Assembly: GCF_018861755.1 (NCBI RefSeq)
Contig: NZ_JAHLEF010000007.1
Span: forward strand, 62,001-126,000
Direction of reading: 5' to 3'
Length of the DNA: 64,000 nucleotides
From: Clostridium sp. CF012
GTDB taxonomy: Bacteria; Bacillota; Clostridia; Clostridiales; Clostridiaceae
Within the stretch, counting starts at the first letter, position 1. The number at the start of each line of letters is the position of its first letter. Shown here piece by piece: positions 45,362 through 54,257 of the stretch. The notes beneath the pieces are model-generated. The model worked only from the letters and a program-made list of their open reading frames with translations. It was not told where the DNA came from and did no database searches. The translations under genes were made by a program, and so were the position numbers.

Positions 45362-46309
45362 ATGAAAACAAGAGGAAATAAAATATCCATAATTGGAGCA
45401 GGTTTTGTGGGTTCTACTACAGCCTTTGCTCTAATGACTAGTGGACTGGCATCTGAAATTGTAATTGTAGATATAAATAAAGAAAAAGCTGAAGGCGAGG
45501 CAATGGATTTATCCCATGGTGCTCCCTTTGTAAGACCTATAGATATAAAGTCTGGAGAATATTCCGACACAAAAGATTCAGATATAGTAATTATCACAGC
45601 AGGAATTGGTCCAAAACCTGGAGACTCTAGACTTACATGTATTTCAAAAAATCTAAAAATATTTCAAAGCATTGTCCCAGAGGTTGTAAAATATAGCCCA
45701 GATTCTATATTATTAGTAGTATCAAATCCTGTGGATATATTATCCTATATAACCTATAAGCTTTCAGGCTTTCCAAGTAATAGAGTAATTGGGTCAGGTA
45801 CAGTTCTTGATACTTCAAGGTTTAAATATATGCTTGGTCAGCATTTTGAAGTTGACCCCCGAAATATACACACCTATATAATGGGTGAGCATGGGGACTC
45901 AGAAATTGCCACTTGGAGTTTAACCAGCATTGCAGGTATGAATGTTGATGAGTACTGCGATACTTGTGCAAAAAAATGTGGTGGAGAACTAAAATTAAAT
46001 ATATATAATGACGTAAAACAAGCAGCCTATAATGTAATTGAAAAAAAGGGTGCAACCTATTATGCTGTTGCACTAGCTATAAAAAGGATAGTTGAAGCAA
46101 TATTAAGCAATGAAAACTCTATTCTTACGGTATCCTCTCTTTTAAAAGGTGAATATGGAATTCAAGACGTTTATATGGGAGTTCCAACAATTATAGGTAG
46201 ACAAGGAGTAAAGAAAATATTACATGTTAACCTAAATGAAGATGAAAACAATCAACTTATTGAATCTTCAAAGGTACTTAAGTCAGTTATAAATGATTCA
46301 AAAATATAA
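45362..46309 (+). CDS. ldh: L-lactate dehydrogenase family enzyme
   Basis: A 315-residue NAD-dependent dehydrogenase. Cofactor fold '[17 protein letters not shown]', '[11 protein letters not shown]', '[12 protein letters not shown]' (R153, substrate carboxylate) and 'IMGEHGDSE' (H177, proton relay) are intact, as is R90. In the specificity loop most LDHs read TAG-x-x-Q-KPGETR, with Gln deciding for pyruvate. Here it is '[12 protein letters not shown]', so that Gln is Pro (residue 84) and the following 'LDL' is 'LTC'. Lactate dehydrogenase is the likeliest call, but preference for another 2-oxo acid is possible. Single gene with its own promoter. Confidence 0.83.
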   Translation: MKTRGNKISIIGAGFVGSTTAFALMTSGLASEIVIVDINKEKAEGEAMDLSHGAPFVRPIDIKSGEYSDTKDSDIVIITAGIGPKPGDSRLTCISKNLKIFQSIVPEVVKYSPDSILLVVSNPVDILSYITYKLSGFPSNRVIGSGTVLDTSRFKYMLGQHFEVDPRNIHTYIMGEHGDSEIATWSLTSIAGMNVDEYCDTCAKKCGGELKLNIYNDVKQAAYNVIEKKGATYYAVALAIKRIVEAILSNENSILTVSSLLKGEYGIQDVYMGVPTIIGRQGVKKILHVNLNEDENNQLIESSKVLKSVINDSKI

Positions 46310-46324
46310 GATTTTAATAAATCA

Positions 46325-46353
46325 TTGACTTTTACTGAATTTGTGTATAGTAT
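46325..46353 (+). promoter_or_regulatory. promoter between ldh and pentapeptide gene
   Basis: TTGACT (46325-46330), 17-base spacer, TAGTAT (46348-46353). The transcript would meet a hairpin within about ten bases. Confidence 0.6.
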
Positions 46354-46368
46354 TTATAATGAAATATG

Positions 46369-46413
46369 AAGACTTTTAGCCACTTCTCAAAATTGGTTAG
46401 GAGTCTTTTTATT
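46369..46413 (+). terminator. terminator or attenuator before pentapeptide gene
   Basis: Imperfect hairpin beginning AAGACT and ending AGTCTTTTT. It terminates ldh read-through, and also lies immediately below the promoter at 46325-46353, so it may attenuate the next gene. Confidence 0.6.
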
Positions 46414-46467
46414 TAAGAATACTATATAGAAGGAAGGCAAATAAATGTATTTGCCATGGAGGTAAAA

Positions 46468-47109
46468 ATGGGTAAGAATCATAGTGTTAGAAATAATTTT
46501 GTATACAATAATATAGAGAAAAAGGATAAGAATTTTATGTATAAAAATCTTGAGAGAAGCAATTGCTACAATTGTGATTTTACAAGGTCAAATTTTGATT
46601 TTGTAACTTTTAGGGGCGCACATTTTAAATCCTGTGTTTTTTTTGAATGTACCTTTAAATGGGCTGAATTCATTGGAACAAATCTAAAGGGCAGTGATTT
46701 TAAAAATACTATATTTGAAAATGCTATTTTCGACTCCGTAAATTTAGATGGGGCTGATTTCAAAGATGCAGAATTTAAAAATACTATATTTTTATCAACT
46801 GATCTTACAAAAGCTAAGAATCTTAGTATTAAAAATTCAGATACTAAAGTATTTAGTGAAATGCCTGAAATTGAAATTAGTGAAGAACTTCGAATCGCAG
46901 TTATAAATTCAATGAAAAATAAATATGTTAAAGCTGCTAGAGTACTTGATACAAAAGATGGTGGCATTAACACGATAAGTCTAATGATATTACTAGAAAA
47001 CTTTGATGAACAAACCTTAATTAAAGGATTAAATATGATTCAAGCTCAATTAGATTGCGATTTTTACACATTAAGTTATATAGTTAAGTATTTGAAAAAT
47101 AATATCTAA
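46468..47109 (+). CDS. pentapeptide repeat protein
   Basis: A 213-residue protein. Residues about 30-110 are pentapeptide repeats of the A(D/N)Lxx kind: 'CDFTRSNFDFVTFRGAHFK' (19), 'CTFKWAEFIGTNLKGSDFKN' (20) and 'ANFDS'-like units up to 'LTKAKNL'. They should fold as a right-handed beta-helix. The last 80 residues are helical and unrecognised. No signal peptide. Some such proteins protect gyrase, but nothing here proves that. ATG 46468 follows GGAGGT; an upstream in-frame ATG overlaps that site. Confidence 0.82.
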   Translation: MGKNHSVRNNFVYNNIEKKDKNFMYKNLERSNCYNCDFTRSNFDFVTFRGAHFKSCVFFECTFKWAEFIGTNLKGSDFKNTIFENAIFDSVNLDGADFKDAEFKNTIFLSTDLTKAKNLSIKNSDTKVFSEMPEIEISEELRIAVINSMKNKYVKAARVLDTKDGGINTISLMILLENFDEQTLIKGLNMIQAQLDCDFYTLSYIVKYLKNNI

Positions 47110-47163
47110 TCAATTTTGCTTACGATTTTTTCAATGACATTAAAAAGGTAAGGTGGACATAAT

Positions 47164-48204
47164 ATGAATGGAAAATCGCATCAAAAAATAGCAATGCTAT
47201 CCTATGCAATAGTAGCAACAATCCCTGCAATTAATTCAATGCTAATATTCAACAATAAATATATAGATGTTCCCATGGGAATAAGTCTTATAGGCCTTGC
47301 AACTGCAGGGCTTTCAGGATTACTTGTTGATGCGGATAGTCAGCATAGTAAGATAAATCACATGAACCCACTTACAGGTACAAGTAATAAAGTGATTAAC
47401 GATGTAGAAAAAATATTAAAGTTATTGCTAAGATTAATCTTAGGGGTTGGACTTGGCGCACTAATTTTGTGGTATTCAAAAACTATCACAGGTGAGTTAG
47501 CAGAAATAAAATATATTGAGGAGTATGCTCATATAAATATATATGCTCATATATTTACATATTCTATGGCTTTCATTTTTGTAGTTTTAGGTGTAACTAA
47601 TGAAAGAAATTTTAAAAGAATCCCCCTAATTGGATCCGTATATAAGAAATTATCAGCTATAATAAGTGTGGGCTCCAATGATTTTGTAAGAATATCCATG
47701 TTTTTAACTTATGCTGGCTCAAGCATAATTTTAGCAGTTTATAACTTTACCAATTTAAAGGATCCAACTATTTATCTTATTTGTATCTTGTTAATTGGTA
47801 TAGCAACCTTCCCTCATAGAACATTTTTGCACTCAATAGAAGGGGTTGCTATTTTTACCATTTCAGCTTCCTATGTATTTAATAAATTGGGCTACGAATA
47901 TTTAACAGGATGTTTTTTTGTTGGTTATATAAGTCATATTTATTGGGCTGATATATTTACAAAGGAAGGGGTTCCAGTACTTTCAATGCCGAGATTTATT
48001 GGGTCATTATTAAAAAAATTAGGTTTTCATAATAAACTTGTTCATTTTTTAGAAAAAATAGGTAAGTTTAAACTTAAATTACCACCTCATATTACCACAG
48101 GCTCTGATGCGGGGAATTTATTTGAAGTAATATATATTCTACTGTTATTTGTAGTTGTTGTAATAGGTTTCATTGTTTATGGTGGAAAATTCACAGTAAT
48201 TTAA
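47164..48204 (+). CDS. YdjM-like membrane-bound metal-dependent hydrolase
   Basis: A 346-residue integral membrane protein with about eight helices. It has the YdjM family pattern: an early His in 'NGKSHQKIA', 'GLLVDADSQHSKINHMNPL' (19), 'PHRTFLHSIEG' and 'GYISHIYWADIFTKEGVPVL' (20), which supply conserved Asp and His for a metal site. Function in cells is not established. ATG after AAGGTGG, 50 bases below the pentapeptide gene, probably co-transcribed. Confidence 0.8.
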   Translation: MNGKSHQKIAMLSYAIVATIPAINSMLIFNNKYIDVPMGISLIGLATAGLSGLLVDADSQHSKINHMNPLTGTSNKVINDVEKILKLLLRLILGVGLGALILWYSKTITGELAEIKYIEEYAHINIYAHIFTYSMAFIFVVLGVTNERNFKRIPLIGSVYKKLSAIISVGSNDFVRISMFLTYAGSSIILAVYNFTNLKDPTIYLICILLIGIATFPHRTFLHSIEGVAIFTISASYVFNKLGYEYLTGCFFVGYISHIYWADIFTKEGVPVLSMPRFIGSLLKKLGFHNKLVHFLEKIGKFKLKLPPHITTGSDAGNLFEVIYILLLFVVVVIGFIVYGGKFTVI

Positions 48205-48261
48205 ATATAGTCCGTGTTTAAGAACTTAAAAGTATATAAGTTACTTTCAGCAAAATATAAC

Positions 48262-48310
48262 GCCTATATCTTAATTTACATAATAATTAAAGATATAGGC
48301 TATTTTATTA
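48262..48310 (+). terminator. terminator after YdjM-like gene
   Basis: Perfect 11-base arms GCCTATATCTT (48262-48272) and its complement (48290-48300), then TATTTTATT. Confidence 0.78.
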
Positions 48311-48332
48311 ATTTATATTTTTGTTAACATTG

Positions 48333-48536
48333 TTAATGTTTTTTTAATCTCCTAACGCAGCTTGTGAAATCCCCCTTAAGTTCTGGCACAACCATGCCAG
48401 CATACATTAGCTCATCTCCACCATATATTTCATCTGTACCAATTACTATATAATTCATCTCTGGATCTAACCCTTTAAACTTTAGAGTTTTTAGTTTCAT
48501 ATTACATTCTGCTAATTTTTTAAAGTAACTTACAAT
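48333..48536 (-). pseudogene. GH36 alpha-galactosidase C-terminal remnant
   Basis: Minus-strand reading ends in TAA at 48333-48335 and contains 'LKTLKFKGLDPEMNYIVIGT' (20) and 'DEIYGGDELMYAGMVVPELK' (20), then 'GDFTSCVRRLKK'. This is the C-terminal beta-domain ending of bacterial GH36 alpha-galactosidases ('LKGLDPDALY..DEVYGGDELMNAGL..PEL.GDF.S..WRL'). The catalytic barrel is absent and an upstream in-frame stop closes the stretch. It is a fossil of about 65 codons. Confidence 0.68.
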
Positions 48537-48722
48537 TGGTTACTCTGATCAATTTATTTTTTCGAAACAATTTAAAAAAACCATAGGACAATCTCCTTCA
48601 TATTATAGAAGTAACCATAACTAAATATGTAATTATTAAATATTATATCAAAAGTTTTAACAATGATCTTAAATTTTGGTATACAATAAGGAGAGACAAA
48701 GGAAACGTAAAGGAGAGATTTT

Positions 48723-49445
48723 ATGAAATTTGTTGCGGATTTACATACCCATACTATAGTCAGTGGTCATGCATACAGCACACTAATGGAAAACGCAAAA
48801 TATGCTAGTGAGATAGGCCTAGAGATATTAGGAGTTACTGATCACGGTCCTAATATGCCTGGTTCCCCTGATGTTTGGTATTTTGGAAACTTTAAAGTAC
48901 TGCCAAGAGAATTGTACGGTGTTAAAATGCTTTACGGATGTGAAGCTAATATAATTGATTATGAAGGTAATCTTGATTTACCAGTAGATATACAAAAGGG
49001 TCTTGACATTATGATAGTAAGCATGCATGAGCCACTTATGGAAGGTGGAAAGAGTGCGGATTTAAATACAGCCACAATTTTAAAAGCTATGGATAATCCA
49101 AATGTAAATATTTTAGGACATTTGGGAAATCCAAAATTCCCTATACACGAGGAAGAAATAGTAAAAAAAGCAAAAGAAAAAAATATACTGATAGAATTAA
49201 ATAATAGTTCTTTTGTATCCTCAAGGATAGGCAGTGACGTGAATTGCATTAAAATAGTAAGCCTTTGCAAACAATTTGGTGTAAGGATTATTGTAAATAG
49301 TGATGCTCATTTCTGTTTTTCTATAGGAAATTTTACAGTTGCAGAAAAAGCACTTAAAACTATAAATATGCCTGAAGAGCTTATTATTAATACAAATAAA
49401 GCAATATTAATAGACTTTCTTCGCGAAAAAGGGAAAAATATATAA
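48723..49445 (+). CDS. PHP domain phosphoesterase, YcdX type
   Basis: A 240-residue cytosolic metallo-hydrolase. Metal ligands are visible in 'DLHTHTIVSGHAY', 'GVTDHGPNM', 'YGCEANI', 'SMHEP', 'LGHLGNP' and 'NSDAHF', which is the full trinuclear-zinc set of the YcdX/PolX-PHP family. The substrate of this family is not firmly known. ATG after AAAGGAGAG. Length is typical. Confidence 0.88.
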   Translation: MKFVADLHTHTIVSGHAYSTLMENAKYASEIGLEILGVTDHGPNMPGSPDVWYFGNFKVLPRELYGVKMLYGCEANIIDYEGNLDLPVDIQKGLDIMIVSMHEPLMEGGKSADLNTATILKAMDNPNVNILGHLGNPKFPIHEEEIVKKAKEKNILIELNNSSFVSSRIGSDVNCIKIVSLCKQFGVRIIVNSDAHFCFSIGNFTVAEKALKTINMPEELIINTNKAILIDFLREKGKNI

Positions 49446-49496
49446 TCCCATATATCAATTTAACTTTAACCTCAAAAAAATAAGGAATACATAGCT

Positions 49497-49532
49497 TTAT
49501 AGGGTTTTAAGTGTCAACTTAAAGCCCTATAA
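49497..49532. repeat. hairpin before TPR gene
   Basis: 16-base inverted repeat (TTATAGGGTTTTAAGT and its near complement, one G-T pair). No T run follows on either strand, so it is more likely an mRNA leader hairpin than a terminator. Confidence 0.5.
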
Positions 49533-49552
49533 TAAAAGAATAGGTGGAAAAT

Positions 49553-50257
49553 ATGAAATCTCGATGGTTTAAATTCCCAATATTAATTTTTATTGTTTTT
49601 GCGGGCATAATAGTTAGTACTGCAATTAAAAACCTTAATTCAAAAAATAATAGTGTGATTCAAACAAACAATAAAGCTGAAGTAAATACTAATAAAAGTG
49701 AAGAAATAATAAATCGTAAATTAGAAGATGCTAAAATTAAAAAACAACAAGAGTTAAAACAAAAGCAAGAGAACTTAGAAAAAAGATGGAAACTAGGTTA
49801 TGATGAGTTTTTCGAAAAAAAATATAAGCAAGCTATTGAAACTGAAAGACAAGTAATTAAAGAAGATCCTAACTTTTATAAAGCATATGCGGTTGAAGGG
49901 ATTGCATTAGCTTACAGTGGAAACTTCAAAAGTGGTATGGCGCAAATTGACATTGCTTTAAAACTTAAGCCTGATTATGGTTATGCAAGATTTAATAAAG
50001 CACTAGCTAATGAATTATACGGACATTATGATGAAGCTATCAAATGGTATAAAAAAGATTTGGAAGTGGAAAAATTCGAATGGAGCTATTATGGTATAGC
50101 TAGTATTTATGGAAGAAAAGGTGATATTGAAAGTACTATAAAATATTTGAAACTAGCCATTGATATTAACCCAAATATTAGAAATGCAGCAAAAAATGAA
50201 GAGGATTTTGATAATGTACAGGAAAGTAAAAAATTTAAAGAGTTAATAAAATACTAA
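49553..50257 (+). CDS. membrane-anchored tetratricopeptide repeat protein
   Basis: A 234-residue protein with one N-terminal hydrophobic helix (about 5-25) acting as signal anchor, a Lys/Gln/Glu-rich coiled-coil-like region (about 50-85), and three or more TPR units from about 85: 'WKLGYDEFFEKKYKQAIETE' (20), 'FYKAYAVEGIALAYSGNFKS' (20), 'YGYARFNKALANELYGHYDE' (20), 'EWSYYGIASIYGRKGDIEST' (20). A scaffold for protein contact outside the membrane is likely. ATG 49553 follows AGGTGG; GTG three codons earlier is less well placed. Confidence 0.8.
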   Translation: MKSRWFKFPILIFIVFAGIIVSTAIKNLNSKNNSVIQTNNKAEVNTNKSEEIINRKLEDAKIKKQQELKQKQENLEKRWKLGYDEFFEKKYKQAIETERQVIKEDPNFYKAYAVEGIALAYSGNFKSGMAQIDIALKLKPDYGYARFNKALANELYGHYDEAIKWYKKDLEVEKFEWSYYGIASIYGRKGDIESTIKYLKLAIDINPNIRNAAKNEEDFDNVQESKKFKELIKY

Positions 50258-50332
50258 GAGGAAAAAATTTCTAATGACATTTGGATACTTGAAACTACAT
50301 TTAGCACCAGGTGAGATTAAAATATTATTTTC

Positions 50333-50370
50333 ATAAAAAACTATGCCATATACATAATGTATATGGCATA
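50333..50370 (-). terminator. terminator of kinase gene
   Basis: Perfect 14-base arms (50342-50355 with 50357-50370) and a T run on the minus strand just after the kinase stop. Confidence 0.82.
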
Positions 50371-50378
50371 AATTATCA

Positions 50379-51929
50379 TCATTTTTTAATATCAACAGAT
50401 AAATTTATATCTTTATTTGTAGCAGAACTTAAAACTGTTTTCAATATATAAGCTCCTTTTTCTAAATCGAAATCTTTAAAGTATAGCTTAATTTCCTGAA
50501 TGTCAGAGCTTTGTGGAATTAGCATCATAGTAGTTGAACTCTGATTATAGCTTTTTGTAGCTTCATTTTTATCATTTACTAAATAAGTTTTGCTTATATC
50601 TAATCTTTGTGTAGTAGCAGCTATATTTTCAATGTTTAATGTAACGATAACAGCATCCTTTATAAGCAGAATGCTTGTTAAAGAAACCGATAGTTTTGAG
50701 TTAGAAATAGCTGCTGCAGGATTTAAAGTGAATTGTACAGGAAGATCTTCATCCTCCTCATTCTTATGCTTTCCCTTGCCCTTGCCTTTATCTTTTGCCT
50801 TTCCGGGTTCAGCACTTAATTCCGCGGTGCTTTTCATGTCTAATATCCCCTTAACAATAGTGTCCTCTTCTACAACTTCCTTTGGAGGTTCAACAATTGC
50901 CTTAGTTTCTTCAGTTGTTTTTGTAGTATTTGCTTCCGTTGTTTTAGCAGCAGTTGAAGAAGCATTTTTATCTACTCCTTTATTATTCATGCTCAAGGCT
51001 AAAATAACAACCAAAGCCATTATACAAGCAAGTACTGTTATTATAATTAGTTTAGCTTTCTTCCCAATCCTTTTATCCGCTACCAAAACAGCTTTGGTAG
51101 CCTCAGCATAGGATTCATTTGAATCCATAAACATTGTTTTGTCATATTCCTTGTCAGCTTTAATAGCATTTAGCTCAGGGAGCATTAGGTTTACATCACT
51201 ATAGCGGTTTTTAGGCTCTAAAGCTGAGGCCTTTTGAATTACACTAACTAAACTTTTAGTGGCATCCAAGCTATAATTATCTTCAAATATAAGCTCTGAG
51301 GGTATGTTTATGGATTTACCTGTAAACATAAAAAACATGGTGGCACCAAGAGAATAAATGTCTGTTTGGGCGTTGGATTGAGCATTTATAAGTTGTTCTG
51401 GCGCTATGTATCCCATAGAACCTAAAATCATAGTGTCGCCTTCTTGATTTTCCTTATAGGTCCGAGCTATTCCAAAGTCAATAAGCACTACCTTGTTGTT
51501 AGGTTTTATCATTATGTTAGCAGGCTTTAAATCTCTATATATAATGGGTGGATTAAAGCTATGAAGGTAACTTAATATACTGCATAGTTGTAGTGATATG
51601 TCAGATACAAGCTCTGGTGAAAGCACACCATTAGAATTCACATGCTCCTTTAAAGTCTTTCCTTCAATGTAATCCTCCACAATATATAAATTATCGTTTT
51701 CATAAAAGATATCGATAATTCGTATAATTCCTATGTGATTTAAATTCTTTAGTATATTAGGCTCAGCAAGAAAATCTATTTTATCTTTCCATTGGCTTTC
51801 TACCTCCTTAACTGCCCAAAAATTTCCTAGCCTGTTATTCTTGCACAGGTAAACTGTAGACATACCGCCTCGTCCTAAGACCTTTATTATTTCGTATTTT
51901 TCATCTAGTATTTGTCCCGGATTTAACAT
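50379..51929 (-). CDS. transmembrane Ser/Thr protein kinase
   Basis: A 516-residue Hanks-type kinase. The cytoplasmic kinase domain (about 12-260) has the Gly loop 'LGRGGMSTVY', Lys in 'WAVKEV', catalytic 'IIYRDLKPANIM' (Tyr in place of His of HRD, common in bacteria), 'LIDFGIA' and 'GSMGYIAPEQ'. One membrane helix follows at about 290-312. Outside is a Thr/Glu-rich stretch, a Lys/Gly/Glu/Asp low-complexity linker ('GKAKDKGKGKGKHKNEEDED', 20) and a beta-rich domain of about 110 residues ending in 'KDINLSVDIKK'. There are no PASTA repeats, so it should not sense muropeptides as PrkC does. No phosphatase gene is adjacent. Confidence 0.88.
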   Translation of the reverse strand: MLNPGQILDEKYEIIKVLGRGGMSTVYLCKNNRLGNFWAVKEVESQWKDKIDFLAEPNILKNLNHIGIIRIIDIFYENDNLYIVEDYIEGKTLKEHVNSNGVLSPELVSDISLQLCSILSYLHSFNPPIIYRDLKPANIMIKPNNKVVLIDFGIARTYKENQEGDTMILGSMGYIAPEQLINAQSNAQTDIYSLGATMFFMFTGKSINIPSELIFEDNYSLDATKSLVSVIQKASALEPKNRYSDVNLMLPELNAIKADKEYDKTMFMDSNESYAEATKAVLVADKRIGKKAKLIIITVLACIMALVVILALSMNNKGVDKNASSTAAKTTEANTTKTTEETKAIVEPPKEVVEEDTIVKGILDMKSTAELSAEPGKAKDKGKGKGKHKNEEDEDLPVQFTLNPAAAISNSKLSVSLTSILLIKDAVIVTLNIENIAATTQRLDISKTYLVNDKNEATKSYNQSSTTMMLIPQSSDIQEIKLYFKDFDLEKGAYILKTVLSSATNKDINLSVDIKK

Positions 51930-51978
51930 GTTTTTCCCTCCAATATGAAAGACTCATCTATAAAATGTATTATAAGTA

Positions 51979-54006
51979 TTACCTCACTTTCTTTAGTACC
52001 AGTGCTGTTCTACTAGGTGAATATATTATAACCCCAGTTTTATTTCCCTTCTGCTTCAGTGTTTCTGTATGGTAAATATAATCACTTGCAATTCTACCCT
52101 GCCCACCAAATATTTTTTCATCACTATTAAACACGATTTTATATTCACCCATTTCATCAGTAGGGAGTTCATATTTAGTGAAAGAAACAGATGTATTAAA
52201 ATTAAATAAAAATACCAATGCACCTTTTCTAAAAGCAAGCAATTTATGTTCCTCATCAGTCCAAAGATTTTGTAGGTCACAAGCACTTAAAACATTATAG
52301 GTTTTTACTAAATCCAACATTTCTCTATCAAAATTTGATAAATATTCATACTTTAGCTGCTTGTCTTCCATTAAACTCCATTGTCTTCTTGCATAATGAT
52401 AACTCCAATTGTTACCTTCTCGTGGAAAATCGATCCATTCTGGGTGACCAAATTCATTACCCATGAAATTTAAATAACCTTCACCACCTAAAGTTATAGT
52501 AATAAACCTAATGAGTTTGAGAAGTTCTACAGCTCTACTTATTACCAAATTATCATCATTTTTTGACATATGAGTATACATTTCCTTGTCCCCTAAACGG
52601 AACATTAAGGTCTTGTCGCCTACTAGTGCCTGATCATGTGATTCAGAATAACCTATGTTTTTCTCACGAGGTCGTCTATTAGTCAATTCATACCAAAGAT
52701 TACTCATACTCCATTTTTCATCTGGTAGTTCTTTAAGTATTTTTACCCAAAGATCGGGTACTCCCATAGATAAACGATAGTCAAAGCCCAAACCGCCAGA
52801 ACTCACTGGCAAACACATTCCAGGCATTCCACTCATGTCCTCAGCAATAGTTACTGCACTAGGTCTCACTTGCCTTATCAAATCATTAGCTAATTGAAGA
52901 TAAGTAATTGCTTCTATATCAGTATCCATACTAAAGTATTTACTGTAATCTGTAAAGGCTACTCCAAGCCCATTGTGATGATACAACATAGAAGAAACAC
53001 CATCAAATCGATACCCATCAAAATGATATTCCTCTAGCCAAAACTTAATATTTGACAAAAGAAAATGAAGAACCTCTGGTTTTCCATAATTAAAAAGTTT
53101 TGTACCCCAAGCCGAATGATTACCTAAAGCGCCAGTATTGAAAAATTGATAATCTGTTCCGTCAAACTCATTAATGCCCTCAGCTATATTCTTAATTGAA
53201 TGAGAATGCACTAAATCAAGTAATACTGCTATACCCATAGAGTGAGCGGTATTTATTAATACTTTAAGTTCTTCTGGGGTTCCGAACCATGATGAAACAG
53301 CAAAAAAATTAGATACTTGATAACCAAAGGAAGCATAATAAGGGTGTTGCATTACTGCCATAAGCTGTACCGTATTATAACCAGCAGCTTTTACCCTTGG
53401 AAGCGTAATTTCTGTAAATTCTTTAAAAGTACCAATAGCTTCTTTTTCTTGAGCCATACCTACATGAGCCTCATATATAAATAGGGACGTTTTTTTATCA
53501 ACATGAAACTCACTATCCTGCCATTTAAAATCATAATCTGGTTGCCAAATCTGTCCAACAAAATCGTGAGTAACAGGATCTTGAACAGTACGTTTAATAT
53601 ATAGTGGAATTCTATCTCTTGACACATTTTTAGCCACTACTCTTACCTTAACATAAGACTTATGCTTTAGAGCTTTGAGTCCTGGCAAAAATATCTCCCA
53701 ATTTCCATTTTCTTTTTTTTGCATTGGATGTGACTTTGCATCCCAATAATTAAAATCTCCAATTAAATAAAGTGCATCAGCTCCCGGAGCCCATTCTCTA
53801 TAAATCCAGCCATCCTGTATGCAATGAAACCCATAAAATAAGTCTCCGTTAGCAAAGGACTGCAAACTTTGATTATTAGATAGTAATTTTTTTTTGCAAG
53901 ATGTATATTTCGACCCTCTGAGTTGAATATCCTTTTCAAAGGATATAAGATATGGATCAATGTCCATTATTTCCATGTATTTATTTTTATTTCCATTATT
54001 ATTCAT
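51979..54006 (-). CDS. glgB: 1,4-alpha-glucan branching enzyme, GH13_8 type
   Basis: A 675-residue branching enzyme. An N-terminal CBM48 ('YREWAPGADALYLIGDFNYW', 20) precedes the barrel with 'YEAHVGMAQE', 'LLDLVHSH', nucleophile Asp in 'DGYRFDGVSSM', acid/base Glu in 'TIAEDMSGMPG' and 'YSESHDQALVGDKT'. 'HVGMA', 'VSSM' and 'YSESHDQ' are the signature of the eukaryote-like GH13_8 subfamily rather than the standard bacterial GH13_9. No glycogen synthase, phosphorylase or glgC is near. ATG after GAAAGGA, about 50 bases before the kinase gene on the same strand. Confidence 0.9.
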   Translation of the reverse strand: MNNNGNKNKYMEIMDIDPYLISFEKDIQLRGSKYTSCKKKLLSNNQSLQSFANGDLFYGFHCIQDGWIYREWAPGADALYLIGDFNYWDAKSHPMQKKENGNWEIFLPGLKALKHKSYVKVRVVAKNVSRDRIPLYIKRTVQDPVTHDFVGQIWQPDYDFKWQDSEFHVDKKTSLFIYEAHVGMAQEKEAIGTFKEFTEITLPRVKAAGYNTVQLMAVMQHPYYASFGYQVSNFFAVSSWFGTPEELKVLINTAHSMGIAVLLDLVHSHSIKNIAEGINEFDGTDYQFFNTGALGNHSAWGTKLFNYGKPEVLHFLLSNIKFWLEEYHFDGYRFDGVSSMLYHHNGLGVAFTDYSKYFSMDTDIEAITYLQLANDLIRQVRPSAVTIAEDMSGMPGMCLPVSSGGLGFDYRLSMGVPDLWVKILKELPDEKWSMSNLWYELTNRRPREKNIGYSESHDQALVGDKTLMFRLGDKEMYTHMSKNDDNLVISRAVELLKLIRFITITLGGEGYLNFMGNEFGHPEWIDFPREGNNWSYHYARRQWSLMEDKQLKYEYLSNFDREMLDLVKTYNVLSACDLQNLWTDEEHKLLAFRKGALVFLFNFNTSVSFTKYELPTDEMGEYKIVFNSDEKIFGGQGRIASDYIYHTETLKQKGNKTGVIIYSPSRTALVLKKVR

Positions 54007-54136
54007 AAAAAAATCCTTTCATGTTTGCAATTATTGAAATACAAAATATATTATAGCTTATTATATCTAATTCGACTAAATATTTTCAATACCTTTCTTA
54101 TATTATTAAATAAGTAAAAACAATTTTAATATATAC

Positions 54137-54211
54137 TTGACATAATCAATTGGTTATTGTTATTATACTACTATAAAGTAAATAATAGTTATTAGTAGTT
54201 TGTAACTATTA
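54137..54211 (+). promoter_or_regulatory. nitroreductase promoter and candidate operator
   Basis: TTGACA (54137-54142), 18-base spacer, TATTAT (54161-54166). Below it lies a perfect 9-base inverted repeat TAATAGTTA/TAACTATTA (54183-54191, 54203-54211), with a further degenerate copy of the half-site shortly after. Position over the early transcript would suit a repressor. Confidence 0.5.
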
Positions 54212-54257
54212 GTAATAGATAACTATAAATAATAAAAAGTACAAGGGGTGTATTTAA

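Larger units (their letters stand above)
48205..48722. other. intergenic region with GH36 remnant
   Basis: This 518-base gap holds a terminator (48262-48310), the alpha-galactosidase remnant on the minus strand (48333-48536) and the AT-rich leader of the PHP gene. No intact gene is supported. Confidence 0.6.
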
